In this document: piece by piece, positions 37,018 to 45,143 of the stretch
Layout: every line of letters starts with the position of its first letter
Position numbering within the stretch: position 1 is the stretch's first letter
DNA from: Synechococcus sp. RCC307
GTDB taxonomy: Bacteria; Cyanobacteriota; Cyanobacteriia; PCC-6307; Cyanobiaceae
NCBI GenBank assembly: GCA_000063525.1
Contig: CT978603.1
Span: 1,297,105-1,361,104, forward strand
Reading direction: 5' to 3'
Length of the DNA: 64,000 bases
The notes under the pieces: generated by a model
The model's database searches: none
The model's input: only the letters and a program-made list of their open reading frames with translations
What the model was told of the DNA's origin: nothing
Made by a program: the position numbers and the translations under genes

Positions 37018-38012
37018 GTCTCCATTGTGGAGGGCACGGGCCGTTGCACCAAATGCTGCAATGCGGCGCCATCCATCGGGCCAGCCGGCACCAGAGCTGA
37101 GGGACGCAGTGGGAATAGCGCTCCGAAATAGTCGGTGCGCCAAGCCAGCGGATCACAGGTCTCCAGCACACCCGGCAAAGCCAGAAAACGGGCCCGCCAC
37201 TGCCACAGTGCCGGGAAACACCAGAGCGGCTGGCGGCTGCAGCCAAACAGCGGGGCATACACCTGCTCCCAACGGATCAAGGTGGGAAACAAGCGCACAT
37301 CCGCCAGGGTCAGTTGCGCGCCACAGAGCCATGGCCCTTGACCCGACAGGCTCTCTTCCAAGGCTTCAAGCGCAGCAAAGAGCGCGGCCTCAGCTCGGTC
37401 ATAGGCGGTTTGGCTACGGGCAAAGCCACAGCGATAGACGCCGTCATTGAGGGAGTGCTGCAACTGCTGCGACCACTGCTCAATGGCCTCCAGCAAAGGC
37501 TCCGGTTCCAAATCCATCGCTGATCCGGGCCAGCGGTTGAGCAGTTGCACCAACTCCGCACTCTCATTGCTGAGGATCACCGGTGAGCACGACTCGCTGC
37601 CTGGATCGAGCAGCAGCGGCACCGTGGCACGCTGCTGCGGGTTGGCCCCAGCCAAGCGATAGAGCTCTTGCAAGCTGCGGCAGCCCAACAGCGGCGCAGG
37701 GAAAACCCAGCGCCCAGCTTGAGGATCGGGCTCCACCAACACGAGATTCACGGCATCAGCCAGGCCACAGAGCTGATGCACCAGGCGGGTTCGATGGGCC
37801 CAAGGGCAGCTGCGGCCAATGATCAACAGCGGACGTTGAACGGTTGTTGTGCACTGCTGCAGCAATGGCTCGAGTGGGCGTCCAGCGAACTGAGACGGGC
37901 GGCGCTGGTAGTTGCCCTCCGCATCAGCCGGAGCCAAGCCATCCATCAGGCGTTGCCATTGCCACCACCAGAGGCAACGGGCCGTGGCCACCAGCTGGGG
38001 GGGAATCGTCAT
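37014..38012 (-). CDS. Glutathionyl-hydroquinone reductase-like (ECM4/YqjG) GST
   Basis: 332 residues with the Xi-class GST hallmark GRSCPWAHRTRLVHQL (about 66-81; the Cys of CPWAHR is the resolving nucleophile), the later NESAELVQLLNRW and the helical domain ADVRLFPTLIRWEQVYAP. Such enzymes reduce glutathionyl-hydroquinones. It overlaps by ATGA both the nitrilase upstream and the DUF2301 gene downstream. Confidence 0.85.
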   Translation of the reverse strand: MTIPPQLVATARCLWWWQWQRLMDGLAPADAEGNYQRRPSQFAGRPLEPLLQQCTTTVQRPLLIIGRSCPWAHRTRLVHQLCGLADAVNLVLVEPDPQAGRWVFPAPLLGCRSLQELYRLAGANPQQRATVPLLLDPGSESCSPVILSNESAELVQLLNRWPGSAMDLEPEPLLEAIEQWSQQLQHSLNDGVYRCGFARSQTAYDRAEAALFAALEALEESLSGQGPWLCGAQLTLADVRLFPTLIRWEQVYAPLFGCSRQPLWCFPALWQWRARFLALPGVLETCDPLAWRTDYFGALFPLRPSALVPAGPMDGAALQHLVQRPVPSTMET

Positions 38013-38926
38013 GCTGATGGCTCAAGGCGGTAGACATCCCCTCGCCGTTGGCGAGAGGTGGGAATGGCCGCACGAGCGGCAGCGATTTGATCGAGGTCAA
38101 GTTCGGCGTGAACCACCTCTTCGCCAATGCCGGCCTCCGCCACGATGTGCCCCCAGGGATCCACCACCAGCGAGTGGCCATAACTCGGGTAGTCGCCTGA
38201 ATCCTGCGGAGGCCTGGCGCTGCAGCAAGCCAGCACAAAGGACTGAGTATCAACAGCGCGGGCACGCATCACCAGATGCCAATGCAACGGCCCCGTGGTC
38301 GTGCTGAAGCCCGCTGGACAAGCGATCACATCACAGCTCAGCTGCTGCTGCATCAGCAGTGCCAACTCTGGGAAACGAATGTCGTAGCAGATCTGCAGAC
38401 CAAGATTGGGCGGGGTTGCAGCACCACTGGCCAGGGGATCGCCCACACCCGAGAGAACGGTGATCTGATCGCCCGCCGTCAGGCTGTCTGACTCATGGAA
38501 GTGGATTCCACCGGGAATATCCACATCAAACAGATGCATCTTGCGGTGCTTAGCCAGCAAACAGCCCGCGGGGCTGATCACTGTGGCTGTGTTGAAAATG
38601 CGCCCATCGCTGCTGCATTCAGGAATCGAGCCAGCAATCACGCTGACCCGATGGCTGACAGCAAAGTCAGCCACCACCTTGAGCGAATCCGAGGGCCCAT
38701 CACGCAGATCAGCGCCAAGCTCTGGAATGGGCTCAGCAAACTCAGCGAACCGTTCAGCTTGATAAGGCGAATTCCACACTTCAGGCAACATCAACAGCTT
38801 GGGCGAGCTCGACGTCCCCGCCTGTGTCATCGCCTGCTCGAGCCAATGGCACACCTGTTGTCGATTGACCTGGGGCTCAGGGCTCACCTGGAACTGCACC
38901 AGAGCCACGGGCCAGAGCTGGCTCAT
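38009..38926 (-). CDS. Nitrilase-superfamily C-N hydrolase, omega-amidase (Nit2)-like
   Basis: 305 residues with the complete catalytic triad: Glu in MLPEVWNSPY, Lys in KHRKMHLFDVDIPGG and Cys in QICYDIRFPEL. The KMHLFDVDIPG and HESDSLTAGD segments are closest to Nit2/omega-amidase-type enzymes that hydrolyse alpha-keto-amides; deaminated glutathione is another possible substrate, attractive given the adjoining glutathione-dependent enzyme. Starts inside the stop of the 49-aa secreted peptide gene. Confidence 0.88.
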   Translation of the reverse strand: MSQLWPVALVQFQVSPEPQVNRQQVCHWLEQAMTQAGTSSSPKLLMLPEVWNSPYQAERFAEFAEPIPELGADLRDGPSDSLKVVADFAVSHRVSVIAGSIPECSSDGRIFNTATVISPAGCLLAKHRKMHLFDVDIPGGIHFHESDSLTAGDQITVLSGVGDPLASGAATPPNLGLQICYDIRFPELALLMQQQLSCDVIACPAGFSTTTGPLHWHLVMRARAVDTQSFVLACCSARPPQDSGDYPSYGHSLVVDPWGHIVAEAGIGEEVVHAELDLDQIAAARAAIPTSRQRRGDVYRLEPSA

Positions 38927-39072
38927 CGTTGCGCGGCCGGCTGTGGCTGTTGCAGCACGGTGGTGGGCACACCTTCCACCGTGACGCCGAGGGCGGCAGC
39001 CCCATGGGCGTCGTGAGCCATCAACGGCAGTGGCGACAAGCTCAACAGCAAGGCCAACGGAACAAACCGCAT
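38923..39072 (-). CDS. 49-aa secreted peptide, first gene of the nitrilase/GST operon
   Basis: A clear signal peptide (MRFVPLALLLSLSPLPLMAH) leads a short mature part of under 30 residues (including GVTVEGVPTTVLQQPQ). The stop overlaps the nitrilase start (ATGA), which argues that it is translated. No cysteine remains in the mature part. Export to periplasm or lumen is inferred; function unknown. Confidence 0.65.
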   Translation of the reverse strand: MRFVPLALLLSLSPLPLMAHDAHGAAALGVTVEGVPTTVLQQPQPAAQR

Positions 39073-39502
39073 CAAAGGAGCTTGACTGAACGGAGACTAT
39101 TCAGTCCAGAGCTTGGTTCTTGGCGGCTTAAGCCATCTTTTGAATTTTGCGGGGGGAGCGTTGGCGGAACGAATTCCCCCCTTGGCCCACGGGGCTTGCT
39201 GTGGACCTCGTTGGACAATCGCACTGTTAAAACCTGAAAAACGTTCTGGGCACTACAGGCAACAACAAGCCTCAGGGGCTTCTCAGTGAGTTCTCAGAAT
39301 CTGCCCATGCCTGAGCCACCGGCAACAACAATGCGCACTGAAAGAGTCAACCAGTCAGCGGGTCTTCTCATTGTTCAACTTTTGTCGTCAATGCAACATC
39401 TCACCCGCTAATCGTCTCGCTAGAAATGAACCAAGACCTGTGGTAACCGGTCTTCAACATGGGCAGTGGCACTCGTGAGCAGCGGGTGCTTTTTATTGAG
39501 AT
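39073..39502. other. 430-base gap without a convincing gene
   Basis: A 34-codon frame starting at 39307 (MPEPPATTMRTERVNQ) has no good ribosome-binding site. Short hairpins are visible: AAGCC/GGGCTT near 39273 and AAGACC/GGTCTT near 39432. The segment is less GC-rich than its neighbours. It could contain a small RNA, but no recognised motif is present. Confidence 0.4.
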
Positions 39503-39715
39503 TCATTCATCGTTCTGTTGCTGCCGCATCAACCAACGCCGATCAGCCCACTGGGTCACCACATAAACAGCAATAAACATCGGCAAATAAGCCACCCACA
39601 TGTTGCTGAGTTCAAGACCACTGTTATTGATCAGCACCAAGCCTGAATAGCTCAAAAGTCCATAAATCCCCGCACGGCGAACAGCGCCAATGGCCTTGGA
39701 TGTACCCGATGCCAT
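39503..39715 (-). CDS. 70-aa two-span membrane protein
   Basis: Two hydrophobic segments (GIYGLLSYSGLVLI and MWVAYLPMFIAVYVVTQW) separated by NNSGLELSN, with a basic N-terminus and a charged tail (RRWLMRQQQNDE). No family recognised. It stands alone between the large gap and the secreted protein at 39810. Confidence 0.6.
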   Translation of the reverse strand: MASGTSKAIGAVRRAGIYGLLSYSGLVLINNSGLELSNMWVAYLPMFIAVYVVTQWADRRWLMRQQQNDE

Positions 39716-39809
39716 CTGTTGAATCCGAGAACGCCAAACCTACGGGACACCAAGCCAAGCTGACAGCGCAAGCAGGCGCAGCCAGGCTGTGAGTTTCAGG
39801 AGTCAACCC

Positions 39810-40142
39810 ATGCGCCACTGGATGACACTGCTACTTGGCGCATCTGCGCTCATGCTGATGCCCAATGCAACGCAAGCTGCCCAGAACTGTGGGCCCGATG
39901 CGCGTTGGGTTCAAACCGGAGCAGCCCTGGGCGCGGGCTATTGCCAACCGAAAGGACGCCGTGATCATCAGGTTTGCGCTATTGGCTATCACTACGCCGG
40001 CGAGGGCATCTGCCGCCGCAATGGTGATTGGTGGGATGGCCGCCGCCCAATCAATTGGGGGCCTGAATACCGTCCTGGCCGGGCAGATGGCAGCGTGAGC
40101 TTCGAAGGCCCCAATGGCGGGAAGATCCGCGTGCGCTGGTAA
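39810..40142 (+). CDS. Secreted hypothetical protein, 110 aa
   Basis: A signal peptide (MRHWMTLLLGASALMLMPNATQA) precedes an 85-residue mature part with four cysteines (NCGPDARW, GYCQPKG, VCAIGYHY, GICRRNGDWW), which could form two disulfides, and a Trp/Gly/Arg-rich end. The ATG at 39810 begins the signal peptide; TTG 39789 upstream is less likely. No family recognised. Confidence 0.65.
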   Translation: MRHWMTLLLGASALMLMPNATQAAQNCGPDARWVQTGAALGAGYCQPKGRRDHQVCAIGYHYAGEGICRRNGDWWDGRRPINWGPEYRPGRADGSVSFEGPNGGKIRVRW

Positions 40143-40204
40143 TTCCCGCGTTCGCTTTCAAGCACGCCATCGACGGCCACCATGAAACAAGACGCTCTGC
40201 CGGC

Positions 40205-40450
40205 ATGAACCGCCCTCTCGTCGTCATGGCCTCACTCCTGCTGGGCAGCCCGGCCAGCGTGATGGCGCAACCTGATTTGGTGAACTGCGAAGACTTTGGC
40301 TTCAACGCGCCGATGAGCTGCCTCGATGGCGTTCAGCCCACAGCTGGTCCGGTGCCCAGCGAGGCCAACATGTCCGAGCCCACCGGACCTGAGGGCTGGG
40401 ACTTTGGCGGTGAACCGGGGATCGACCCTGGATTCCTAATGCCGTTTTGA
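40205..40450 (+). CDS. Secreted hypothetical protein, 81 aa
   Basis: A signal peptide (MNRPLVVMASLLLGSPASVMAQ) precedes an acidic, Pro/Gly-rich mature part with two cysteines (NCEDFGFNAPMSC), probably disulfide-linked. It lies 62 bases after the previous secreted protein gene, possibly in one unit. Function unknown. Confidence 0.65.
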   Translation: MNRPLVVMASLLLGSPASVMAQPDLVNCEDFGFNAPMSCLDGVQPTAGPVPSEANMSEPTGPEGWDFGGEPGIDPGFLMPF

Positions 40451-40526
40451 GCTCCAATCCAGCTCAGGGGTTGTCGCCAACTCACGCGAACGGAGCCATG
40501 GTTGGCGTAGCGCATCGCCGCAATCC

Positions 40527-40670
40527 ATGGGCAAAGCAGGAGTGATTGCCATCGCAGCTGCCATCGCCCTAGTCGTTGGCCTCAGCCTGGTGGAGCGCGC
40601 TGCAGACACGGGCAATGTCAGCCCAGACGAGTTGCCGCGCCAAGCGCCAGATAATCCGCTGGCGGAGTGA
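40527..40670 (+). CDS. 47-aa single-span membrane or secreted peptide
   Basis: An N-terminal hydrophobic helix (VIAIAAAIALVVGLSLV) is followed by a polar, acidic tail (DTGNVSPDELPRQAPDNPLAE). Ends 10 bases before the YjbQ stop on the other strand. Plausible by composition and position; no family recognised. Confidence 0.5.
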   Translation: MGKAGVIAIAAAIALVVGLSLVERAADTGNVSPDELPRQAPDNPLAE

Positions 40671-40680
40671 GACACATGCC

Positions 40681-41148
40681 CTACGAGCCCAACAGATGCA
40701 GGGCAATTCGGCGGGATGATCCCCGCGCACGCCATTCGCACAAATACACGGCCTGCCAGATCCCGAGCCGTAGGCGCCCGCCAACCACACTCAGGTCCAA
40801 GGTTTGGGATGTCAGCGCTGTTCTGATGTGGGCCGGCATGTCGTCATCGCCTTCATCGTCATGGCGGTAGCGGTGATACCCCTCCCGCTCCCCCAGGGAA
40901 TTCACCCCGATTTGAGGCGCGACACGCCGCATCCAAGCCGCCAGGTCCTCCAATACGCGGGGATCGGCGTTTTCGTTGATCGTTAACGAGGCACTGGTGT
41001 GCAAACAGGTGAGATGGAGCACACCCACTTGAATGCCGGTGGCAGCAATCCACTGATTCAGCTCTGGATCAATGCGCTGGAAACCCTCGCCACGGGTGAG
41101 CACCTGCAACTCCTCATGGGCCTGCAGAAGGACGGCTTGCGAAGCCAT
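40681..41148 (-). CDS. YjbQ/UPF0047 family protein
   Basis: 155 residues matching the family: LTCLHTSASLTINENADPRV, EGDDDMPAHIRTALTS and GIWQAVYLCEWRARG. The His and Glu/Asp residues in these segments form the putative active site. Members show weak thiamine-phosphate synthase activity in vitro; the true function is unsettled. The ATG directly follows the stop of the 57-aa gene. Confidence 0.9.
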   Translation of the reverse strand: MASQAVLLQAHEELQVLTRGEGFQRIDPELNQWIAATGIQVGVLHLTCLHTSASLTINENADPRVLEDLAAWMRRVAPQIGVNSLGEREGYHRYRHDDEGDDDMPAHIRTALTSQTLDLSVVGGRLRLGIWQAVYLCEWRARGSSRRIALHLLGS

Positions 41149-41322
41149 TCAGCTGATCGAAGGACTACCTCCAGCCTGATCCTCGGTGGAGCACTGCAAC
41201 AGGCCTTGGGCGGTGGGGTCCTGGGCACTCAGCCTCGCCAAAATCCGCTGCTGGTCAACAGGGGAGAGCTCCCCATCAGCAGCCCACTTGAGGCTGGTGT
41301 CGTCGCGACGAGTGGAATCCAT
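41149..41322 (-). CDS. 57-aa hypothetical protein between PPOX and YjbQ genes
   Basis: Soluble, acidic peptide starting MDSTRRDDTSLKWAADGELS, with no gap to the YjbQ start (TGA then ATG) and 36 bases after the PPOX gene on the same strand. The SPVDQQRILARLS stretch is probably helical. Adjacent coding and spacing support translation. Function unknown. Confidence 0.6.
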   Translation of the reverse strand: MDSTRRDDTSLKWAADGELSPVDQQRILARLSAQDPTAQGLLQCSTEDQAGGSPSIS

Positions 41323-41358
41323 GTCAGCGTTCTCTGACAGTGGCGAAAATTTAGGGGG

Positions 41359-41922
41359 TCAAGGCCGGAGTCGCAACGCATTCCATTGCTCATCGCGACG
41401 CCATGACTGCCTCAGATGCGGGTGCTGGCCTAGATCCAGCTGCTCCACGCGCTCAACCTGAAGGCACAACAACTGGAAATGTTCGGGGATCTCTGCCTCC
41501 GCAGATAGCTGCTCCACAAAAGGATCACTGGGCTGCCATGGCCGTCCAGGAGCCGGCCAGGCCCACAGGGCACGCCCAGCCGGGCTCAGTTGTTGCCAAT
41601 GGCGCTGTCGCTCTGGAGCTGCGTCCACTCCGCTGGGCTGCCAGACCCCCCGCAACCGGAATTGCTGCTTGGCCTTCGGCATCAGCCAACAGATTTCAAT
41701 CGCCGGTTGCCTCTCCAACTCCAGCGCCTTGGCACTGCGTGAATCGGTCAACAGATCCAATTGATCGGGCCCGCCCCAACCGCGAAACACCAGGGTTCTC
41801 ACCCGCGGCGTGCCATCGAGGGCCACAGTCGCAAGCTGCAACCAGCGGGCGGCAGGGGAGCGCCCTTCCCGCTGTTGAGCTGAGCGAATCAACGGCCGCC
41901 AAGGTGGCAAGGGCAAGGCCAT
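41359..41922 (-). CDS. Pyridoxamine 5'-phosphate oxidase-like FMN protein
   Basis: 187 residues with the split-barrel FMN-binding pattern: RWLQLATVALDGTPRVRTLVFRGW, LDLLTDSRSAKALEL, AIEICWLMPKAKQQFRLRG and the ending QSWRRDEQWNALRLRP. This matches the Npun-type PPOX proteins of cyanobacteria. Whether it oxidises pyridoxamine phosphate is unknown. The ATG at 41922 is used, leaving 30 bases to the divergent cell-wall hydrolase gene. Confidence 0.85.
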   Translation of the reverse strand: MALPLPPWRPLIRSAQQREGRSPAARWLQLATVALDGTPRVRTLVFRGWGGPDQLDLLTDSRSAKALELERQPAIEICWLMPKAKQQFRLRGVWQPSGVDAAPERQRHWQQLSPAGRALWAWPAPGRPWQPSDPFVEQLSAEAEIPEHFQLLCLQVERVEQLDLGQHPHLRQSWRRDEQWNALRLRP

Positions 41923-41952
41923 GGCTACACCAGATAGGTCGATCACTGCACC

Positions 41953-43113
41953 ATGGCGCAGGCCCACCAACCATTGACAGCTGCGGAGGTCAGCGAGCTA
42001 TTCCCAGCCGCCACACCCCACAGCAACATTGCGCGCTACTGGCCCTACATCAGCTCGGCCCTTCAGGAGGAGGGCATCGGCGATCGAGCCATGGCCTTGC
42101 TGGCGTTGGCCACGATCCGGGCCGAAAGCGAAGGCTTTGAGCCGATTGATGAGCACCCATCCACATGGAACACGGCTCCCGGCGGCCATCCCTACGGGCT
42201 TTACGACGAACGCCGTGATTTGGGCAACCTCGGCTCTGGCGATGGTGAAGCTTTTCGCGGCCGCGGCTTTGTGCAACTCACCGGACGGGATAACTACGCC
42301 CGCTATGGCGAACAAATTGGCGTTGATCTGCTGAAGCGCCCAGAACTAGCCAATGACCCAGAAGTGGCCGCCCACCTTCTAGCCCGCTTCCTCAAAGAGC
42401 GTGAGGGACCGCTACGCCATGCCCTTGCCAGTAACAACTTGGCTGCCGCCAGACGCCTGGTGAATGGAGGGCAGCATGGACTGAATCGCTTCAGCGACAC
42501 CATTCGCCGCGGCCAGCCAGTCACCGTGGCAGGCACCAGCAGCGCCTGCGACACCGGAGCCATTGCCGGACTCTCTCAGCAGGTGTTGGATCGCCTCGAA
42601 ACGCAGGGCGCCTTGGTGGCCATTGCGCACCCTCTGATCCAACTGGAGGGCGCCCACAACAACCCCTGGCTGCAACCCCAGGCAGCCGAGGCTCTGATCG
42701 CTGCCGTTGAAGAGCGCGGCGAACCCTTGGTGATCAACAGCGCCCTGCGCACGCCCATGCAGCAGCACCTGATTCACCAACAAGCGCAGCGGGGCGAATG
42801 CGGCATTCAGGCGGCAGCACCTCCCCCGTTCAGCAACCACAACAGCGGCCTCGCCATCGACATTGAAGATTCCAGCGGGTGGCGCCCCTATCTCGAGCGG
42901 CACGGCTGGCAATGGCTCGGGGCCTGGGACCCGATGCACTTTGACTACACAGGTGGAGGCGTGGACCTTGGGGGCGCCCAGGTGCTGGCCTTCCAGGAGC
43001 TCTGGAATGAGCACAACCCCGAAGCCCCCCTCGTCGAAGACGGACTGTGGGGACCAGCCACAGCCGCCGCTGTGGAACGCTCACCGGCAGCAGGGTTTCC
43101 CTTCAAGGCATGA
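41953..43113 (+). CDS. GH19 glycosidase - M15 peptidase fusion (endolysin-like cell-wall hydrolase)
   Basis: 386 residues in three parts. Residues 25-195: GH19 (chitinase/lysozyme-type) domain with ATIRAESEGF (catalytic Glu58 or Glu60 region) and FRGRGFVQLTGRDNY at 101-115. Residues 205-335: M15 (VanY-type) peptidase with SNHNSGLAIDI (His296, Asp303) and DPMHFDY (His329) as zinc ligands. Residues 338-375: a short peptidoglycan-binding-like helix pair (LAFQELWNEHNP, DGLWGPATAAAV). No signal peptide is present, as in phage endolysins. It overlaps the next methyltransferase by ATGA and no phage gene is nearby. Confidence 0.85.
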   Translation: MAQAHQPLTAAEVSELFPAATPHSNIARYWPYISSALQEEGIGDRAMALLALATIRAESEGFEPIDEHPSTWNTAPGGHPYGLYDERRDLGNLGSGDGEAFRGRGFVQLTGRDNYARYGEQIGVDLLKRPELANDPEVAAHLLARFLKEREGPLRHALASNNLAAARRLVNGGQHGLNRFSDTIRRGQPVTVAGTSSACDTGAIAGLSQQVLDRLETQGALVAIAHPLIQLEGAHNNPWLQPQAAEALIAAVEERGEPLVINSALRTPMQQHLIHQQAQRGECGIQAAAPPPFSNHNSGLAIDIEDSSGWRPYLERHGWQWLGAWDPMHFDYTGGGVDLGGAQVLAFQELWNEHNPEAPLVEDGLWGPATAAAVERSPAAGFPFKA

Positions 43114-43724
43114 GCACTGGCTTTGGGCCCAAGGGCTATTGGGATCAGCGTTTCGCCAGCGCGGGCTTTGTCTATGGGGAGCAGCCCAACGATTTCCTCA
43201 ACGAGCACGCCTCTGGGCTCAAGGCAGGCCAGGCCCTTTGCCTGGCCGAAGGCGAAGGCCGCAATGCGGTGTTTCTCGCCGAGCTTGGCCACCAGGTGTG
43301 CGCCCAAGACATCAGCCCTGTGGGGTTGGGCAAAGCCAAGGAACTGGCGCACCGACGGGGCGTCAGCATCAACACCCTCTGCTGCGATCTAGCCGCGTTC
43401 CATCCCGAACCAGCCAGCGTTGATCTGATCGCAGCGATCTGGATGCACGTGGAGCCTGACCTCAGAACCAGGGTGTTCCAGCACGCCATTGAGGCCTTGC
43501 GGCCAGGGGGACACCTGCTGATCGAGGCCTACAGCCCCAAGCAGCTGGGATTCAGCAGCGGCGGGCCCACGCGGCGGGAGCTGTTGATCGATGCAGCCGA
43601 GCTGAAGCACGAGCTCGCAGCCTTGAAACCGTTGATCCTCCAAGAGGTCGAACGGGAGATCGCTGAAGGCAGCGCCCATCAGGGGCCTAGCGCCGTGGTG
43701 CAATTTTTCGGCAGCAAACCGTAG
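43110..43724 (+). CDS. Class I SAM-dependent methyltransferase
   Basis: 204 residues with an N-terminal YWDQRFASAGFVYGEQPNDF signature, motif [32 protein letters not shown] and the later ALRPGGHLLIEAYSP. This layout is that of the tellurite-resistance/thiopurine-type methyltransferase subfamily. Translation is coupled to the preceding hydrolase gene (ATGA), which is unexpected for the two activities. Confidence 0.85.
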   Translation: MSTGFGPKGYWDQRFASAGFVYGEQPNDFLNEHASGLKAGQALCLAEGEGRNAVFLAELGHQVCAQDISPVGLGKAKELAHRRGVSINTLCCDLAAFHPEPASVDLIAAIWMHVEPDLRTRVFQHAIEALRPGGHLLIEAYSPKQLGFSSGGPTRRELLIDAAELKHELAALKPLILQEVEREIAEGSAHQGPSAVVQFFGSKP

Positions 43725-43827
43725 CGGTCGCTACCAAAAACTGTTATTCTTTTGTCACGTTGATCCCTAAGGGGATGCAGCTCGATTCCAGTCAGGCAAC
43801 GGGGGCTGGAACGCTGTCAGGAGACTG

Positions 43828-43926
43828 ATGAACATCCTCCATCTCGTGCGTAAGCAGGCCACCAAACAGCAGGCTCTGCACCAAGCACAAGTGTTGCTGG
43901 CTCGCCAGCAACACGGCGCCGCTTGA
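43828..43926 (+). CDS. 32-aa microprotein, paralogue of the one at 9007
   Basis: 32 residues, no membrane segment, beginning MNILHLVRKQ and ending ARQQHGAA. It has a CAGGAG site 6 bases upstream of the ATG and its own terminator, so it looks like a stand-alone transcription unit. Upstream, TGTTATTCT near 43741 is an extended -10-like box and the leader contains two small hairpins. Its likeness to the 9007 microprotein in length and ending is described under findings. Confidence 0.75.
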   Translation: MNILHLVRKQATKQQALHQAQVLLARQQHGAA

Positions 43927-43933
43927 TCCATCT

Positions 43934-43961
43934 AGCCCCGGCCCAGCCGGGGCTTTTTTTT
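43934..43961 (+). terminator. Terminator of the 32-aa microprotein gene
   Basis: AGCCCCGGC, a CCA loop and GCCGGGGCT form a perfect 9-base stem followed by TTTTTTTT, seven bases after the stop at 43926. This is the strongest classical terminator in the window. Confidence 0.9.
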
Positions 43962-43965
43962 GGTC

Positions 43966-44139
43966 CTAAAACTTGCGCAACTCCCGCGGCGGGCGTGGCT
44001 GCGCTGGGGCGGCAGGAGCCGTCGGTGCCGCTGCTGTGCCAGAGCCCTGAGGCGGATCGCACTTGGGCTCTTTAATCGCCAAAAAAATCACCGCCAAGGC
44101 CAGCAACGCAATGGCTGCACTGTTGAGGTGGTTACCCAT
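43966..44139 (-). CDS. 57-aa single-span membrane protein with proline-rich tail
   Basis: A hydrophobic helix near the N-terminus (AAIALLALAVIFLAI) is followed by KEPKCDPPQGS, an Ala/Pro/Thr-rich stretch and a basic end (RPPRELRKF). The ATG is at 44139. It overlaps none of its neighbours and lies just after the microprotein terminator. Function unknown. Confidence 0.6.
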   Translation of the reverse strand: MGNHLNSAAIALLALAVIFLAIKEPKCDPPQGSGTAAAPTAPAAPAQPRPPRELRKF

Positions 44140-44141
44140 GT

Positions 44142-45056
44142 TCACGGTGTAGCCATGACAAGCGGGTCTGCCAGATCACAACTGCGCAGACTCTGCTCCC
44201 AAAGCTGATCGGCAATCGCCTGTTGTTTGGCGCCGCTGGGCCATGGAACCCGCTTGGGGTAGCCGCGCATCTGCAGCAGGCCATCGGGACCGAAATAGTC
44301 CAACGGCTCCACACCGGGGTCAGTGGCGGCGCGCAAGCTGGGCAGGGCGCCCTGGGGGGCTGGCATGGCCAACCAGGCAGGCATGTTTTGCATGTTGGGG
44401 CTGTGGCGCTGCAACTCCGTTGCCGTCACACCTGGGTGAGCAGCGCAGGCCACCACTGATGAGCCAGCTCGTTTGAGGCGGCGCGCCAAGGCCTCAATGA
44501 AAAGCAAGTTGGCCAACTTGCTCTGCCCATAGGCGGCCCAGGGCTGGTAGCCCCGGCGCTCAAAATTCAAATCGTCAAACACCATCCGGCCGAACAGCGC
44601 CGCGCCACTCGACACCGCGACAACCCTGGCTGCCGTTGCCGCTTGCAGCAGCGGCAGCACTTGCAACACCAGCGCGAAATGGCCCAGATGGTTGATGCCG
44701 AATTGCAGTTCAAAGCCATCCACCGTGCGCCCCGCCGGCGGCACCATCACACCGGCATTGCAAATCAATAAATCGAGCTGCTGATGGGCCGCACGCAGCT
44801 GGGCGGCGGCAGCAGCGACGGAGGCGAGATCCGCCAGATCCAAAGGCAGCCACTCCACCGAACCCCTCGGGGCTTCAGCTTGGATGCGCTCGATGGCCTG
44901 TTTGGCCCGCTGCTCGTCGCGGCAGCCCAGCAGCACCTGGGCACCTTTGCGGGCGAGCTGCAAAGCAGCTTCATAACCAATTCCCGTGTTGGCGCCTGTG
45001 ACAAGGGCGAGCCGACCGGCCTGATCAGCCATGGCATCAGCGGTCCAACGTGCCAT
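44142..45056 (-). CDS. Short-chain dehydrogenase/reductase, retinol-dehydrogenase-like
   Basis: 304 residues with the NAD(P)-binding TGANTGIG motif (about 20-27), LICNAGVM, VAVSSGAALF and the catalytic YGQSK. The arrangement resembles protochlorophyllide reductase/retinol dehydrogenase-type SDRs, but LPOR-specific cysteines are not recognised. Substrate unknown. The next gene on + starts 87 bases away, divergently. Confidence 0.88.
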   Translation of the reverse strand: MARWTADAMADQAGRLALVTGANTGIGYEAALQLARKGAQVLLGCRDEQRAKQAIERIQAEAPRGSVEWLPLDLADLASVAAAAAQLRAAHQQLDLLICNAGVMVPPAGRTVDGFELQFGINHLGHFALVLQVLPLLQAATAARVVAVSSGAALFGRMVFDDLNFERRGYQPWAAYGQSKLANLLFIEALARRLKRAGSSVVACAAHPGVTATELQRHSPNMQNMPAWLAMPAPQGALPSLRAATDPGVEPLDYFGPDGLLQMRGYPKRVPWPSGAKQQAIADQLWEQSLRSCDLADPLVMATP

Positions 45057-45143
45057 CGCTCTGCAGCAAACGTCGTTGTCTTAGCGAACCCTTGCAGGGT
45101 CCTGACTTCATTCCTAATAGTGAGCGCAAGCAAGCAGGCCGCC

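Noticed and set aside
44784-45143. N-terminal extension of the MHS transporter frame
   Set aside because: The 120 extra residues are antisense to the SDR gene and not hydrophobic; the transporter begins at 45144 (or the GTG at 45120).
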